From Anabaena subtropica FACHB-260 (GTDB lineage Bacteria > Cyanobacteriota > Cyanobacteriia > Cyanobacteriales > Nostocaceae): a stretch of DNA of 64,000 nucleotides. Below the pieces are notes generated by a model. The model was not told the origin of the DNA. It did not search any database and saw only the letters and a list, made by a program, of their open reading frames with translations. Where the stretch lies: positions 162,853-226,852 of the forward strand of contig NZ_JACJRF010000004.1 of assembly GCF_014697105.1 (NCBI RefSeq), written 5' to 3'. Shown here piece after piece: positions 1-8,740 of the stretch. Position 1 is the first letter of the stretch. Each line of letters opens with the position of its first letter. The position numbers and the translations under genes are program-made.

Positions 1-687
1 AGAATTGGTGTTATCAAAGAAACTTTTGGTGAAGGTTTAGACTCTGTTGTTGAACAAGCCGTTACCAAAGCAATTGAACAGTTACAGGGTTTAGGTGCTG
101 AAATTCATGTAATTTCCTGTCCTAATTTCCGTTATGGCGTACCGAGCTACTACATAATCGCTCCATCAGAAGCATCAGCCAATCTAGCCCGCTACGATGG
201 CGTAAAATATGGCTGGCGTGCGCCGGAAGGAGACAATCTACTGTCTATGTATATGCGTACCCGCGCCAGTGGTTTTGGTGCAGAAGTCAAGCGCCGAATC
301 ATGATTGGTACTTACGCTCTTTCTGCTGGCTATTACGATGCTTACTATATCAAAGCCCAAAAAGTGCGTACTTTGATTAAGCAAGACTTTGACAATGCGT
401 TTAAAAACGTTGATGTGTTAGTTTCTCCGACAGCACCCACCACAGCATTCAAAGCAGGGGAAAAAACTGCTGACCCCATAAGTATGTATTTGAATGACCT
501 GATGACTATTCCTGTCAATTTAGCTGGTCTACCGGGTATAAGTGTTCCCTGTGGTTTTGATGAACAGGGATTACCAATTGGGTTGCAACTAATTGGCAAA
601 GTACTAAGAGAAGACCAACTATTGCAAGTAGCCTATGCCTACGAACAGTCTACTAGTTGGCATCTCAATCAGCCAAAAATATCTTAG
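1..687 (+). CDS. gatA: Glutamyl-tRNA(Gln) amidotransferase subunit A, C-terminal part
   Basis: The reading frame is open from the first base, so the gene starts outside the window and only the last 228 codons are present. The protein is the amidase subunit of GatCAB, which converts Glu-tRNA(Gln) to Gln-tRNA(Gln) in the cytoplasm of organisms lacking glutaminyl-tRNA synthetase. The visible part matches the C-terminal half of the amidase-signature fold: the [18 protein letters not shown] segment, the [14 protein letters not shown] stretch and the end motif [14 protein letters not shown]. The catalytic Lys-Ser-Ser triad lies in the missing N-terminal half. The stop is followed directly by heptamer tandem repeats, with no clear terminator. 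Confidence 0.95.
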   Translation, partial: RIGVIKETFGEGLDSVVEQAVTKAIEQLQGLGAEIHVISCPNFRYGVPSYYIIAPSEASANLARYDGVKYGWRAPEGDNLLSMYMRTRASGFGAEVKRRIMIGTYALSAGYYDAYYIKAQKVRTLIKQDFDNAFKNVDVLVSPTAPTTAFKAGEKTADPISMYLNDLMTIPVNLAGLPGISVPCGFDEQGLPIGLQLIGKVLREDQLLQVAYAYEQSTSWHLNQPKIS

Positions 688-800
688 TTGTCAATGGTCA
701 AATAGTTCATAGTCCACATTCCATAATTTAAAACCTTCATTTTTAACTCTTGACCGTTGGCTAATGACTAATGACCATTGACTATTGACTAATAACTTCT
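688..800. repeat. Heptamer short tandem repeats (TGACTAT/TGACCAT type)
   Basis: Degenerate heptamers such as TGACTAA, TGACCAT and TGACTAT fill the gap between gatA and the convergent RodZ-like gene, densest at about 742-797. Similar tracts lie at about 12126-12162, 24960-25016, 26160-26222, 32412-32448, 37827-37852, 38836-38911, 45904-45978, 53159-53203 and 54972-55003. Short tandemly repeated repetitive sequences of this kind are well known in heterocystous cyanobacteria. Confidence 0.8.
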
Positions 801-1666
801 GGAGTATATGTTACCTCTTTAACATCACCACTATTACCCAAGAGTTGTGCAGGTTTCTCGTTCACAGAAATTAGTACAGCACCTGCATTACCAGAACGTA
901 CAGTTAATTCTTGTTTTGCTGTCCAAGTTCTTCGTTCCCCCTTGGTTAATTCACCGACAAACTCTGTTTTACCATCGGCTTTTACTTGTAACCATGAATT
1001 ACCTTGAAGTTCTAAAGTAACTGCAACAGATGAATTATCATTATTTTCAGCGCTAGGTGTAGGTGATGGGGTTGCTGTAGGTATATCTGTCAAAGCTGCG
1101 GTTGTAGGTGATGGAACCACAGGTGATGATGTTAAGTCTTGTGATTCGGTAACTATTGAATCTGGTTTTTCTGTTGGAGGTACAACTGTAATAGGTGAAG
1201 GGTTTGATTGTCTTGGGTTAGTAGCTACTGAGTCTTGTTTATTTACGAGAGATTCAGTTATTAGCTTGGGATTGAGTACATAAATAAGTGCGATCGCTGC
1301 AACTCCCAGTAATAAAATGTAAGGAACAAAAAGAGGAATGCGAATGTTGGGTCTTTTTTTTATATGTTCAGTGTTATTTGCCTGAAATTCGTGGGTTAAA
1401 GGCTCAACATTAACAGTAAAAGTTTTAGCCAAAGTCTGACCATCTAAACCCAAAACATCTGCATAACGACGGATAAATCCTTGAATATAAACAGGCTCAG
1501 GTAGTTCTGCAAATTTGCCTGCATCTAAAGATTCTAAGAAATATAGTCTAATGTTTGTTTTAGCAGCTACTTCTTCTATACGTATATCTTTCTCTTGTCT
1601 TACTTGTCGTAAATGTTTACTGATTTCCTGAAGTTGTTGTTCTTGAGCCTCATTTAATAGGTTCAC
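782..1666 (-). CDS. RodZ-like membrane protein (HTH, one TM, DUF4115)
   Basis: The 294-aa protein has an N-terminal helix-turn-helix of the HTH_25 type (about residues 10-85, with the LESLDAGKFAELPEPVYIQG hallmark). A single transmembrane segment follows (about 110-131), then a Pro/Ser/Thr-rich linker (about 140-210) and a C-terminal beta domain resembling DUF4115 (about 215-290). This is the RodZ layout, in which the cytoplasmic HTH binds MreB and helps set cell shape. Many cyanobacterial paralogs are annotated only as HTH/DUF4115 proteins, so the shape role is an inference. The gene is convergent with gatA and its stop lies in a heptamer repeat tract. Confidence 0.8.
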   Translation of the reverse strand: MNLLNEAQEQQLQEISKHLRQVRQEKDIRIEEVAAKTNIRLYFLESLDAGKFAELPEPVYIQGFIRRYADVLGLDGQTLAKTFTVNVEPLTHEFQANNTEHIKKRPNIRIPLFVPYILLLGVAAIALIYVLNPKLITESLVNKQDSVATNPRQSNPSPITVVPPTEKPDSIVTESQDLTSSPVVPSPTTAALTDIPTATPSPTPSAENNDNSSVAVTLELQGNSWLQVKADGKTEFVGELTKGERRTWTAKQELTVRSGNAGAVLISVNEKPAQLLGNSGDVKEVTYTPEVISQ

Positions 1667-2446
1667 TGTCTTCTCCTAGTATGAACTAATGTTTACTATC
1701 CCGCAGTGAGACTACTTGAGTACAGTAAATATTGTTACTAATTTATTAATAAATTTGTGTAGTCATTTTCATTTTAATGGTAAATTTTGATTGGACAATA
1801 TTACCCTCTATTACTAAGTAAAATATATTATTCTATTAATTTATCAATATTGGTAAATTTTTAAAAAAGCAGCATCGAAATATACCAGTAATCATACTAT
1901 TGCTAGTATTGTGACTCTAGGTTTATTCCACATAATAGCAGCGATCGCTTGTCTTGTTATTTATCTATTTTTTGCACTAGCAATCTAGTTTTATTTTTTC
2001 TATCACTATTAAATGAAATCACGCCTCAGATCTTGAGTCTACCCCAGGGAGCGCTTTAGACTCAAAAGCAGATATACGTTTAATGTAAATTGAGTTTTGA
2101 AACTCCGGTTATCTCATCAATGACTCCACAACCATAATGAGTAAGGAGTCTGGAAACGCCTACGAAACAATACGTGTTTTGAAATCAGGCGTGATATAGA
2201 AATTTCTACTCCTGACTCCTGAATTCTACTGTATATGCAATTTCACATAGAAACATAGGAAAACTTAAAACAGCTATAATCAGTATTTAACCAGAGTTTA
2301 ATGTTTGGTTTGTACCTTAATTTAAGTGTTTTTACAGAAACAACTTTAAGTGGCTCAACTTTCCAGCCCAGACAGCAGTTTTTTAACAGAAGCACTTGAG
2401 TTAATTTCAGCAATTTTTTGTAACCAAATACTTGTGAGGAGAAATT
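1667..2446. other. Long intergenic region between divergent genes, with a structured element
   Basis: The 780-bp gap separates the RodZ-like gene (minus) from the glycerophosphodiesterase gene (plus). It is AT-rich apart from a potentially folded segment at 2018-2195, listed separately. I see no convincing ORF. The start of the downstream gene is supported by a GAGGAGA ribosome-binding site at about 2436-2442. Confidence 0.6.
2018..2195. ncRNA. Candidate structured RNA or MITE-like element
   Basis: ATCACGCCT at 2018-2026 is perfectly complementary to AGGCGTGAT at 2187-2195 and would close the whole segment. Inside lie a 9-bp perfect stem, TTGAGTCTA (2033-2041) with TAGACTCAA (2057-2065), and a 6-bp stem, GACTCC (2122-2127) with GGAGTC (2145-2150). 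The nested helices suggest either a transcribed multi-branched RNA or a small inverted-repeat element. No match to a known RNA family was recognised by eye and the strand is undetermined. Confidence 0.4.
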
Positions 2447-3634
2447 ATGCGACATTTCTTTGGAGCATTGTTGTTAGGAATGGCTACACTAACAGTTATG
2501 CCAACAGAAAAAGTCCTAGCAGCAACGTTAACGGGTCAACCTCCTATTGTTATTGGACACCGGGGCGCTAGCGGTTATCGTCCAGAACATACTTTAGCAG
2601 CTTATGAATTAGCAATTCAAATGGGTGCTGACTATATTGAACCAGATTTAGTCGCTACTAAAGATGGTGTTTTAGTGGCGCGTCATGAAAACGCTTTAGC
2701 CATTTTTAACTCTAATGGTACGCTGAATCTTACAGATACTAGTACAGATGTTTATGAGCGTCCAGAGTTTGCAGACCGCTTAACTACTAAAGTCATTGAT
2801 GGACGTTCCATTACAGGCTGGTTTACAGAGGATTTTACCCTAGCTGAATTGAAAACTCTCCGCGCTATAGAGAGAATCCCCGCTATCCGTCCCCAGAATA
2901 CTCAATATAATGGATTGTTTGAAATTCCGACTTTGCAAGAAATCATTGATTTAGCAAAGGAACAAAGCTCTTTACTGGGTCGTACTATTGGTATCTATCC
3001 AGAAACTAAGCATCCGACTTATTTCGATTCCATCGGTTTATCAATGGAAGAAATATTAGTAGATGTTTTGAATGCAAATGGATATGTTGATCAAGATGCT
3101 CCTGTTTTTATTCAATCATTTGAAGTTAGCAACTTAAAAGACCTCAGACAATTAACCAATGTCCCTTTAGTACAACTTCTCAGTGCTGGTGGACAACCTT
3201 ATGATTTTACCGTCAGTGGAGTTCCTACAACTTATAGGGATTTAGCTACACCCTTAGGTTTGGCAGAAATTGCTACCTATGCAAATGGAATAGGTGCGAA
3301 TAAAAACTTAATTATCCCTAGAGATAGTCAGGGTAATTTGCTATCTCCTACCACCTTGGTTAAGGATGCTCATGAAGCTGGCTTAATTGTTCATGCTTGG
3401 ACTTTCCGTGACGAAAATGTGTTCTTACCAGCGAATTTACAAGGAAATCCCCAAGAAGAATATCGGCTATTTTATCAGACAGGTATTGACGGTTTATTTA
3501 CTGATAACCCGGACACGGCTGTTGCAGTGCGCTCTACCTTATTTCCTAGCTCTACTTCAGTTCCTGAACCCGGTACAATGTTTGCACTAGGTATTGTCCC
3601 TCTTTTCGGATTGCTCTTCCGCCGTCGTAAGTAG
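2447..3634 (+). CDS. Glycerophosphodiester phosphodiesterase with PEP-CTERM anchor
   Basis: The 395-aa exported enzyme of the GDPD/GlpQ family hydrolyses glycerophosphodiesters to glycerol-3-phosphate and an alcohol. After a signal peptide ending near VLAATL comes the family start IGHRGASGYRPEHTLAAY, with the general acid/base His and Arg. The metal ligands E and D follow in DYIEPDLVATKDGVLVARHE. The C-terminus reads SVPEPGTMFALGIVPLFGLL then FRRRK, a PEP-CTERM sorting signal (PEP motif, hydrophobic helix, basic tail). The protein is therefore probably processed by an exosortase and retained at the cell surface. A GAGGAGA sequence precedes the ATG. A role in scavenging phosphorus or lipid head groups is an inference. 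Confidence 0.93.
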   Translation: MRHFFGALLLGMATLTVMPTEKVLAATLTGQPPIVIGHRGASGYRPEHTLAAYELAIQMGADYIEPDLVATKDGVLVARHENALAIFNSNGTLNLTDTSTDVYERPEFADRLTTKVIDGRSITGWFTEDFTLAELKTLRAIERIPAIRPQNTQYNGLFEIPTLQEIIDLAKEQSSLLGRTIGIYPETKHPTYFDSIGLSMEEILVDVLNANGYVDQDAPVFIQSFEVSNLKDLRQLTNVPLVQLLSAGGQPYDFTVSGVPTTYRDLATPLGLAEIATYANGIGANKNLIIPRDSQGNLLSPTTLVKDAHEAGLIVHAWTFRDENVFLPANLQGNPQEEYRLFYQTGIDGLFTDNPDTAVAVRSTLFPSSTSVPEPGTMFALGIVPLFGLLFRRRK

Positions 3635-4116
3635 GTTAATCTAGGACTTACGCAGTGATCTGACAAGGGTTTGAATAGGGGGCAATACGGTTCGGATAAG
3701 CAGGGGGTGCAGGGGAAGCAGGGGAGGGAAGAGATTTATTATTAAGCAATTTCTCTTCCCCTGCTTCTATTCTCCCCCTGCACCCCCTGCTCGCCTCAAC
3801 AGATAACTCTGTTAACCGAACCGTATTGGGGGTGTAGGGGTATGGGGATATAAGAGTATAAGCGAGCAAAACCCTACACCCCCAACCCCTTGCACCATTT
3901 TAGATTTTGGATTGGGAATCGCTCTCTGTGTTTGGGTTATGGGAATCCAGCTTGTAAAGATTTAGTGAAGTGTGGGCTGGATATTAACTATTGTGAATAT
4001 TTGTAACTCTACTTTGGGAAGACTAGGTATGGCGATACTGCTTTTCTAGTAATGTTCTGAACTGTCATCGTTCGGAGTGGAAAGCAGCAAAAATACCTGA
4101 AGGGCAAAGGAATAAG
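3635..4116. other. Intergenic region with a MITE-like element and GC-rich inverted repeats
   Basis: The 480-bp gap holds the 146-bp element at 3683-3828. Overlapping its right end is a perfect 12-bp inverted repeat, GGGGGTGTAGGG (3828-3839) with CCCTACACCCCC (3872-3883). The remainder, to the histidine kinase start, shows no gene. No obvious transcription terminator with a T-run follows the upstream gene. Confidence 0.6.
3683..3828. mobile_element. MITE-like element, copy 1 (146 bp)
   Basis: The segment starts with CAATACGGTTCGG and ends with its exact inverse CCGAACCGTATTG (13-bp terminal inverted repeats). The interior is purine-rich, then pyrimidine-rich (GCAGGGGGTGCAGGGG ... CCCCCTGCACCCC) around a TTATTATTAAGCAATTTCTC core. 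A second, nearly identical copy lies at 37567-37714. It encodes no protein and is too short for a transposase, so it would have to move in trans. This copy has no clear target duplication beyond a few G residues. Confidence 0.65.
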
Positions 4117-5508
4117 ATGATGCTCGCTACTTCCGACGTGGAAAATACTAATGATTGGAGCCTGCAATTAGATTCTACGTTACAACAATTACCTGTTTGG
4201 GGGGTTGGAGTTGAGATCCATGTTCCGGGTAATAAATTGATGAGCCTTTTTGAACATGAGTCTTTATTGCCTGGAATTATCTTAACTGATAACCAATATT
4301 TTGTGGGGATGATTTCACGGCAGAGATTTTTTGAGATAATGAGTCGCCCTTATAGTTTTGGGCTATTTTCGATGCGACCTGTCGAAAGCCTTTATAATTT
4401 TCTCCAACCAGAGGTTTTTATCTTTCCTGCAAATATGCTGGTCACAGAAGCGACTCAAGCAGCATTGCAGCGATCGCCCCAATTGGTCTATGAACCAATT
4501 GTAATAAAAAGTGAATCAGGAAAGTATGGAATAGTTGATTTCCATCAGTTACTTTTAGCTAACTCCCAGATTCATGCTCTCACCTTGACAAGACTCCAGC
4601 AAGTAGAAAAACAATCGCGCATAGCCAAGACAGGATTCCGTGACCTGCAAAATAACTATACTCAACTATTGCAAAATGAGAAAATGGCGGCTTTAGGTCA
4701 AATGGTCGCAGGTATAGCGCATGAAGTCAACAATCCCATCAACTTTATTGCTGGTAATCTTGTCCATGCTATCGATTACACTCACCAATTACTAAACCTA
4801 ATTAATTTATATCAAAATCATTATCCTCATCCTGTAGCAGAAATTCAAACGGCGATCGCTGAAAGTGAACTTGATTTCATTACTACCGATTTACCTGACT
4901 TGCTAAATTCTATGCGGAGTGGTTGCGATCGCATTGAGCAAATTGTTCGCTCTTTACGCAATTTCTCTCGCTTGGATGAGGCTGACAGAAAACCTGTTGA
5001 TATTCATCAAGGTATTGATAGTACTCTGCTAATTTTACAAAATCGGCTCAAGAACCAAAAAACTCATCACAGCATTAGCATTATCAAAGAATATGGAACC
5101 CTACCTCTAGTTGATTGCTATGCTGGGTTACTCAATCAAGTATTAATGAATCTTCTGGTAAATGCTATTGATGCTTTAGAAGAGTCAATAGTCAACAGTC
5201 AACAGTCCGTAGGCAAAAATTCTGAAATGGTAACTCAAGCACAAATTCGCATTCGCACTGAACTTACAGATGATCAAAAAGTAGTTATTCGTATTGCTGA
5301 TAATGGCCCCGGAATTTCTCATGAGGTAAAAAAGCGATTATTTGACCCATTCTTTACTACTAAACCTGTAGGTAAAGGTACTGGATTAGGGTTATCTATT
5401 TGTTATCAGATTATTGTCGAAAAACACGGTGGACAGATGGATTGTGTATCTACCCTGGGACAAGGGGCTGAGTTTATTATTAAAATTCCCGTCCAATTTA
5501 AGATTTAA
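4117..5508 (+). CDS. Sensor histidine kinase (cytoplasmic, CBS-like N-terminus)
   Basis: The 463-aa protein has no transmembrane segment. The N-terminal ~150 residues, with PGIILTDNQYFVGMISRQRF, resemble a CBS-pair sensory module. A short coiled linker follows, then the phosphoacceptor box GQMVAGIAHEVNNPINF with His202. The ATPase domain shows the N box NLLVNAIDALEES, the DNGPG box and the G box GKGTGLGLS. The family autophosphorylates on His and passes phosphate to a response regulator, but none lies nearby, so this is an orphan kinase. Heptamer-repeat DNA at 5183-5207 has been absorbed in frame just after the N box (residues ESIVNSQQS). Confidence 0.9.
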   Translation: MMLATSDVENTNDWSLQLDSTLQQLPVWGVGVEIHVPGNKLMSLFEHESLLPGIILTDNQYFVGMISRQRFFEIMSRPYSFGLFSMRPVESLYNFLQPEVFIFPANMLVTEATQAALQRSPQLVYEPIVIKSESGKYGIVDFHQLLLANSQIHALTLTRLQQVEKQSRIAKTGFRDLQNNYTQLLQNEKMAALGQMVAGIAHEVNNPINFIAGNLVHAIDYTHQLLNLINLYQNHYPHPVAEIQTAIAESELDFITTDLPDLLNSMRSGCDRIEQIVRSLRNFSRLDEADRKPVDIHQGIDSTLLILQNRLKNQKTHHSISIIKEYGTLPLVDCYAGLLNQVLMNLLVNAIDALEESIVNSQQSVGKNSEMVTQAQIRIRTELTDDQKVVIRIADNGPGISHEVKKRLFDPFFTTKPVGKGTGLGLSICYQIIVEKHGGQMDCVSTLGQGAEFIIKIPVQFKI

Positions 5509-5525
5509 TGTAGCCAGCAATCCGA

Positions 5526-5561
5526 TTTGATTTATGTATCCCTCACGGAAGGCGTAGCCAT
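5526..5561. repeat. 36-bp dispersed repeat, copy 1
   Basis: The sequence around TGTATCCCTCACGGAAGG recurs on the opposite strand at 21212-21247 with three mismatches over 36 bp. It lies in the gap before the DUF2141 gene and makes the upstream in-frame ATG-less extension of that gene look artificial. Confidence 0.7.
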
Positions 5562-5628
5562 CTTTACTTGCCTATATCGACTGAATCATGCCAGGATAAG
5601 TCTGCATGAGCCAATCAAAGTACATTTT

Positions 5629-6084
5629 ATGAGCCAAAAATGGACAGTTAGCATCATACTACTGGCAGCTTTGGGAAATTTAGCTTGGTCATTAAGCGCT
5701 AGAGCTAATTTCAATGGCAAGCTGACTGTGGAAATTGATGGATTAAACAATAATGAAGGGCAAGTCTGCGTTAGCATATTTGCTAGTAGTCAAGGCTTCC
5801 CAAATGACCGCCAGCGAGTATTAAAAAGGCAGTGTACTCAGATTAGCGAAATACCCTTAAAAATGACTTTTGACGACTTAAAAGCTGGTAGTTACGCTGT
5901 TGCTGTAATTCAAGACCTTAATGGTGATGGCACTCTCAACCGAAATAGTTTAGGTATGCCTGTTGAACCTTTTGGATTTTCCCGCAACCCAGACGTTCGC
6001 ACCAGCGCCCCTAAGTTTGGTGATGCGGCTTTTGTGTTAGCAGGCCCCAACACTATTATTCAAATCCAGATGAAAAAGTTATAA
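5629..6084 (+). CDS. DUF2141 family secreted protein
   Basis: Starting at the ATG of MSQKWTVSIILLAALG gives a 151-aa protein with a standard signal peptide cleaved near LSARA. The open frame extends 34 codons upstream, but that part runs through a dispersed repeat and does not look like protein. The mature part matches DUF2141: GKLTVEIDGLNNNEGQVCVS, a region ending in DLKAGSYAVAVIQDLNGDG, and FGFSRNPDVRTSAPKFGDAAF. The fold is thought to be a small periplasmic beta-sandwich of unknown function. The downstream neighbour is convergent. Confidence 0.85.
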   Translation: MSQKWTVSIILLAALGNLAWSLSARANFNGKLTVEIDGLNNNEGQVCVSIFASSQGFPNDRQRVLKRQCTQISEIPLKMTFDDLKAGSYAVAVIQDLNGDGTLNRNSLGMPVEPFGFSRNPDVRTSAPKFGDAAFVLAGPNTIIQIQMKKL

Positions 6085-6089
6085 AATTT

Positions 6090-6144
6090 GGCGTTGCTGA
6101 ATAGCTTATTAAAACAATACGTATGCTACAAATCATGCAACGCC
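6090..6144. repeat. Inverted repeat between convergent genes
   Basis: GGCGTTGC (6090-6097) and GCAACGCC (6137-6144) form a perfect 8-bp stem around a 39-nt AT-rich loop, flanked by TTT and AAA. It lies exactly between the convergent DUF2141 and peptidoglycan-binding genes. It could act as a bidirectional terminator or be a remnant of a small palindromic element. Confidence 0.45.
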
Positions 6145-6159
6145 TAAAATGAGTAAAAT

Positions 6160-7338
6160 TTATTGAGAATCTTCTTGACGATTTTCTACTAGGCTCTGTT
6201 TATCCACATTCCGCATCCTATTCATCTGAGTTAGAGCATATCTCGCTGTTGCTTGTACTTCTGCGTCAGGGTCATCTAGAGCATGGGCTAACATCTGACT
6301 CATTTGAGACATCATGTCATAAACGCGAGTCAAATCACGAATAGCATTTTGACGTACTTGTGGGCTTTCATCCTGCATGGAGACAGCAAAAGCTTTGTTG
6401 ATTGGTTTGAGTGAACGAACGTTAATTTCTGATAAAGCAGCCAGAATTAAATTGCGTTGTTGTGAATCTGCATCAATCAAAAGATTTACCAGTGGCTGAA
6501 TTGCCCGTGAATCGCCTTGCTGTCCTAAATCCCAAATAGCCTTATGCCGTTTCGTCGGGTCGTTACTACGTAAATCTTGAAGCAACTCATCAACAATATT
6601 GAGTTTAGCAAGACGGGATGTTGTTTCTATGGGGAGTAATGTTGCTGGGGCTGATGCTTTCGCTGTTTGGGAAACGCTAGCGTGAGCAGTATTTTCTTGG
6701 TAGTTGGATGTGTGTGCTAACTCTTGTAAAACTGGTCTGATTGGGTCTTGTTGATTAGCACTTAAAGCTTTTTGTGGTGAAGTTTTTGGCTGTTTTTGTT
6801 GTTTGTTTGGGTCAAAGCGTCGCAACAAAAACAAGGTTACGCCAATAGTTCCTAAAGTTCCCAAACCCAATATTGACCACCAAAGAAAATCTCTAAAGGC
6901 TGGGTTGGAGTTACTATTAGTGGCAGGAGTTGCCGCAGCAGAGTCCAAGGGTGAGGCTACAGCCAGTTTGCTATTGCTATCTGTCAAGGTCGTTTGCAAA
7001 ATCCGCCTAGTAGCTATATCCGCGACCCCATCTATTCTTCTCAAACTCTTGGCTTGCTGAAATTTTGCTACAGCAGTTTTTGTACTTTGACCGTATTTTC
7101 CATCTACAAGGTCGTCGTAGTATCCTAACTGACTCAATTGAGTTTGTAATTCTTGCACATCTGGCCCTTGACTACCTGGTTCAAGAACAACTTGCCTAGT
7201 AGTTTTGATAGAACTGACTTGTGCCAGTTCTAATCTTTCCGGTGCGAGCTTAGTTGTAGCTGTGGTGGCTGGAGTTGAATAAAAACCCACACAAGAAAAA
7301 CAGGTAAGTATGAAAATTGAGGAGTAGTGTAGCCTCAT
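6160..7338 (-). CDS. Peptidoglycan-binding-like protein with TM helix and HEAT repeats
   Basis: The 392-aa protein combines three parts. An N-terminal signal or anchor (residues 1-25) precedes a PG_binding_1 module (about 50-112: GSQGPDVQELQTQLSQLGYY, then DGKYGQSTKTAVAKFQ). A transmembrane helix follows (about 151-172, WWSILGLGTLGTIGVTLFLL, then RRFDP). The C-terminal half holds HEAT/PBS-like repeats (about 250-380: DPTKRHKAIWDLGQQGDSRA, DDPDAEVQATARYAL). The wall-binding module would face the periplasm and the HEAT scaffold the cytoplasm, suggesting a link between cell wall and cytoplasmic partners. That role is an inference; no catalytic domain is present. Confidence 0.8.
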   Translation of the reverse strand: MRLHYSSIFILTCFSCVGFYSTPATTATTKLAPERLELAQVSSIKTTRQVVLEPGSQGPDVQELQTQLSQLGYYDDLVDGKYGQSTKTAVAKFQQAKSLRRIDGVADIATRRILQTTLTDSNSKLAVASPLDSAAATPATNSNSNPAFRDFLWWSILGLGTLGTIGVTLFLLRRFDPNKQQKQPKTSPQKALSANQQDPIRPVLQELAHTSNYQENTAHASVSQTAKASAPATLLPIETTSRLAKLNIVDELLQDLRSNDPTKRHKAIWDLGQQGDSRAIQPLVNLLIDADSQQRNLILAALSEINVRSLKPINKAFAVSMQDESPQVRQNAIRDLTRVYDMMSQMSQMLAHALDDPDAEVQATARYALTQMNRMRNVDKQSLVENRQEDSQ

Positions 7339-7506
7339 ATTAAAATTTAGAGCCTAAATGTGTTATTGAAGTTACCGTATTATTGATAACCTAAGTTTTT
7401 CTAAGTATTCTTTTTTATTTTGACGCACAAATTTAACCTAAGTTGCTAGTAATATATCTTATTTTGTTTGGTTATTCTATCTTTTCTCCTGATTTAGCCT
7501 TCTCAT

Positions 7507-8577
7507 TTAGGGGAGGGTTTCTGGCTCAGATTCTCTCACTTGTATAGTGACGGGATTGAGCTTTTTCGCTGATGCTTCTGTAAGTAGTGGCTTTGGTGTT
7601 ATGGATGTTTCTTCCATAATGGGTTGTTGGTTTTTGCCTGCCAGGTTATCACGCTGATTGATGAGATAGATGCTAATTAAGGTGAGAAATACTCCCATCC
7701 ATTGCAAGCTACTGAGAACTTCTGAGAGTAAGAGATGACCAAATAGAAGGGCAAATATGGGTGTAAGGAAGGTGAGAGAACTGAGACTGGTGAGACTACC
7801 GCTAGAAGCAAAGTAGAAAAACAATCCATAGGCGATCGCACTGCCAAAAACCGTAGCATAAGCCAATGCCAACCACTCAGAGCCTACTAAATTTTGCCAT
7901 TGTTGGGATTCTGTTACTGATGAAATTCCCCACAATGGCAACCCACCGATGATCATGTGCCACCCTGTCGCAGTCACTGGGTCAGTATACCGAGTGACAA
8001 ACCTGATTAATACTGTTCCCACTGCCATTGATAAAGCGGCTAACAACATTAACCATTCCCCACTAGCAAATAAGTTTTGCCAGTTACCAATTGTCACCTC
8101 TGCACCTGTACCAAGTAAACCGAAAATCCACTCATCTGGTAAGCCAATTAAACTAATCCCTGTGACTCCTAACCCTAAACCCAACCATCCCCATAAACCA
8201 ATCCGTTCTTGAAATAGCCACAAGGACAGCAAGGCTACCGCCAACGGTTGAGAATCAATCATTACTGAACCTAATCCCGCACTGGTTCGGACTAATCCCT
8301 CGGCTAAAAAGCCCTGAAATAAGGTTCCGTCTACTATCCCAAATAGGGCAATCCATAACCAGGCTTGCCAACCACTGGGCTGGGGTCTACCGGAAAGTGC
8401 GGCAGCAATTAAAATTAACACTCCTGCTGGTAGCAAACGCACTCCGGCCATAAAGAATGGTGTGGTGTGGGGAATGACTCCTTTCATGGCTACCATTGCC
8501 GTTCCCCATAGGAAAAATGGGGCAATTAACAGTAGGGGGGCTAGGGGAAGTTTAGATGCACTGAGGTTCAGTTGCAT
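7507..8577 (-). CDS. EamA/DMT-family transporter
   Basis: The 356-aa polytopic membrane protein has about ten predicted helices arranged as two EamA repeats (about residues 12-146 and 172-308), as in drug/metabolite exporters such as RhaT/YdcZ relatives. The first repeat opens with LLLIAPFFLWGTAMVAMKGV and the second ends with FGHLLLSEVLSSLQWMGVFL. A hydrophilic tail of about 45 residues follows the last helix. The substrate cannot be inferred from sequence; amino acids, nucleotides or small metabolites are typical of the family. It stands alone, 163 bp from ppx on the same strand. Confidence 0.9.
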   Translation of the reverse strand: MQLNLSASKLPLAPLLLIAPFFLWGTAMVAMKGVIPHTTPFFMAGVRLLPAGVLILIAAALSGRPQPSGWQAWLWIALFGIVDGTLFQGFLAEGLVRTSAGLGSVMIDSQPLAVALLSLWLFQERIGLWGWLGLGLGVTGISLIGLPDEWIFGLLGTGAEVTIGNWQNLFASGEWLMLLAALSMAVGTVLIRFVTRYTDPVTATGWHMIIGGLPLWGISSVTESQQWQNLVGSEWLALAYATVFGSAIAYGLFFYFASSGSLTSLSSLTFLTPIFALLFGHLLLSEVLSSLQWMGVFLTLISIYLINQRDNLAGKNQQPIMEETSITPKPLLTEASAKKLNPVTIQVRESEPETLP

Positions 8578-8740
8578 GGGTTTGGTGATGCCTAATTGTT
8601 TACTGGTGCAGAGATTACTCTAACCAATTTTACCGAATTGTGTCTTTTTGTGAAGAAGTAAAAAAGTAGGCGTGGTGAAAAGTTCTTGGTTTGTGTCAGC
8701 GTTCCTACACAAAGATTGTCTTCCCTGCTTACCCTTGCAT

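Noticed and set aside
5527..5628. Extension of the DUF2141 gene by 34 codons
   Set aside because: The extension is encoded by a dispersed repeat and precedes a good signal peptide that starts at 5629.
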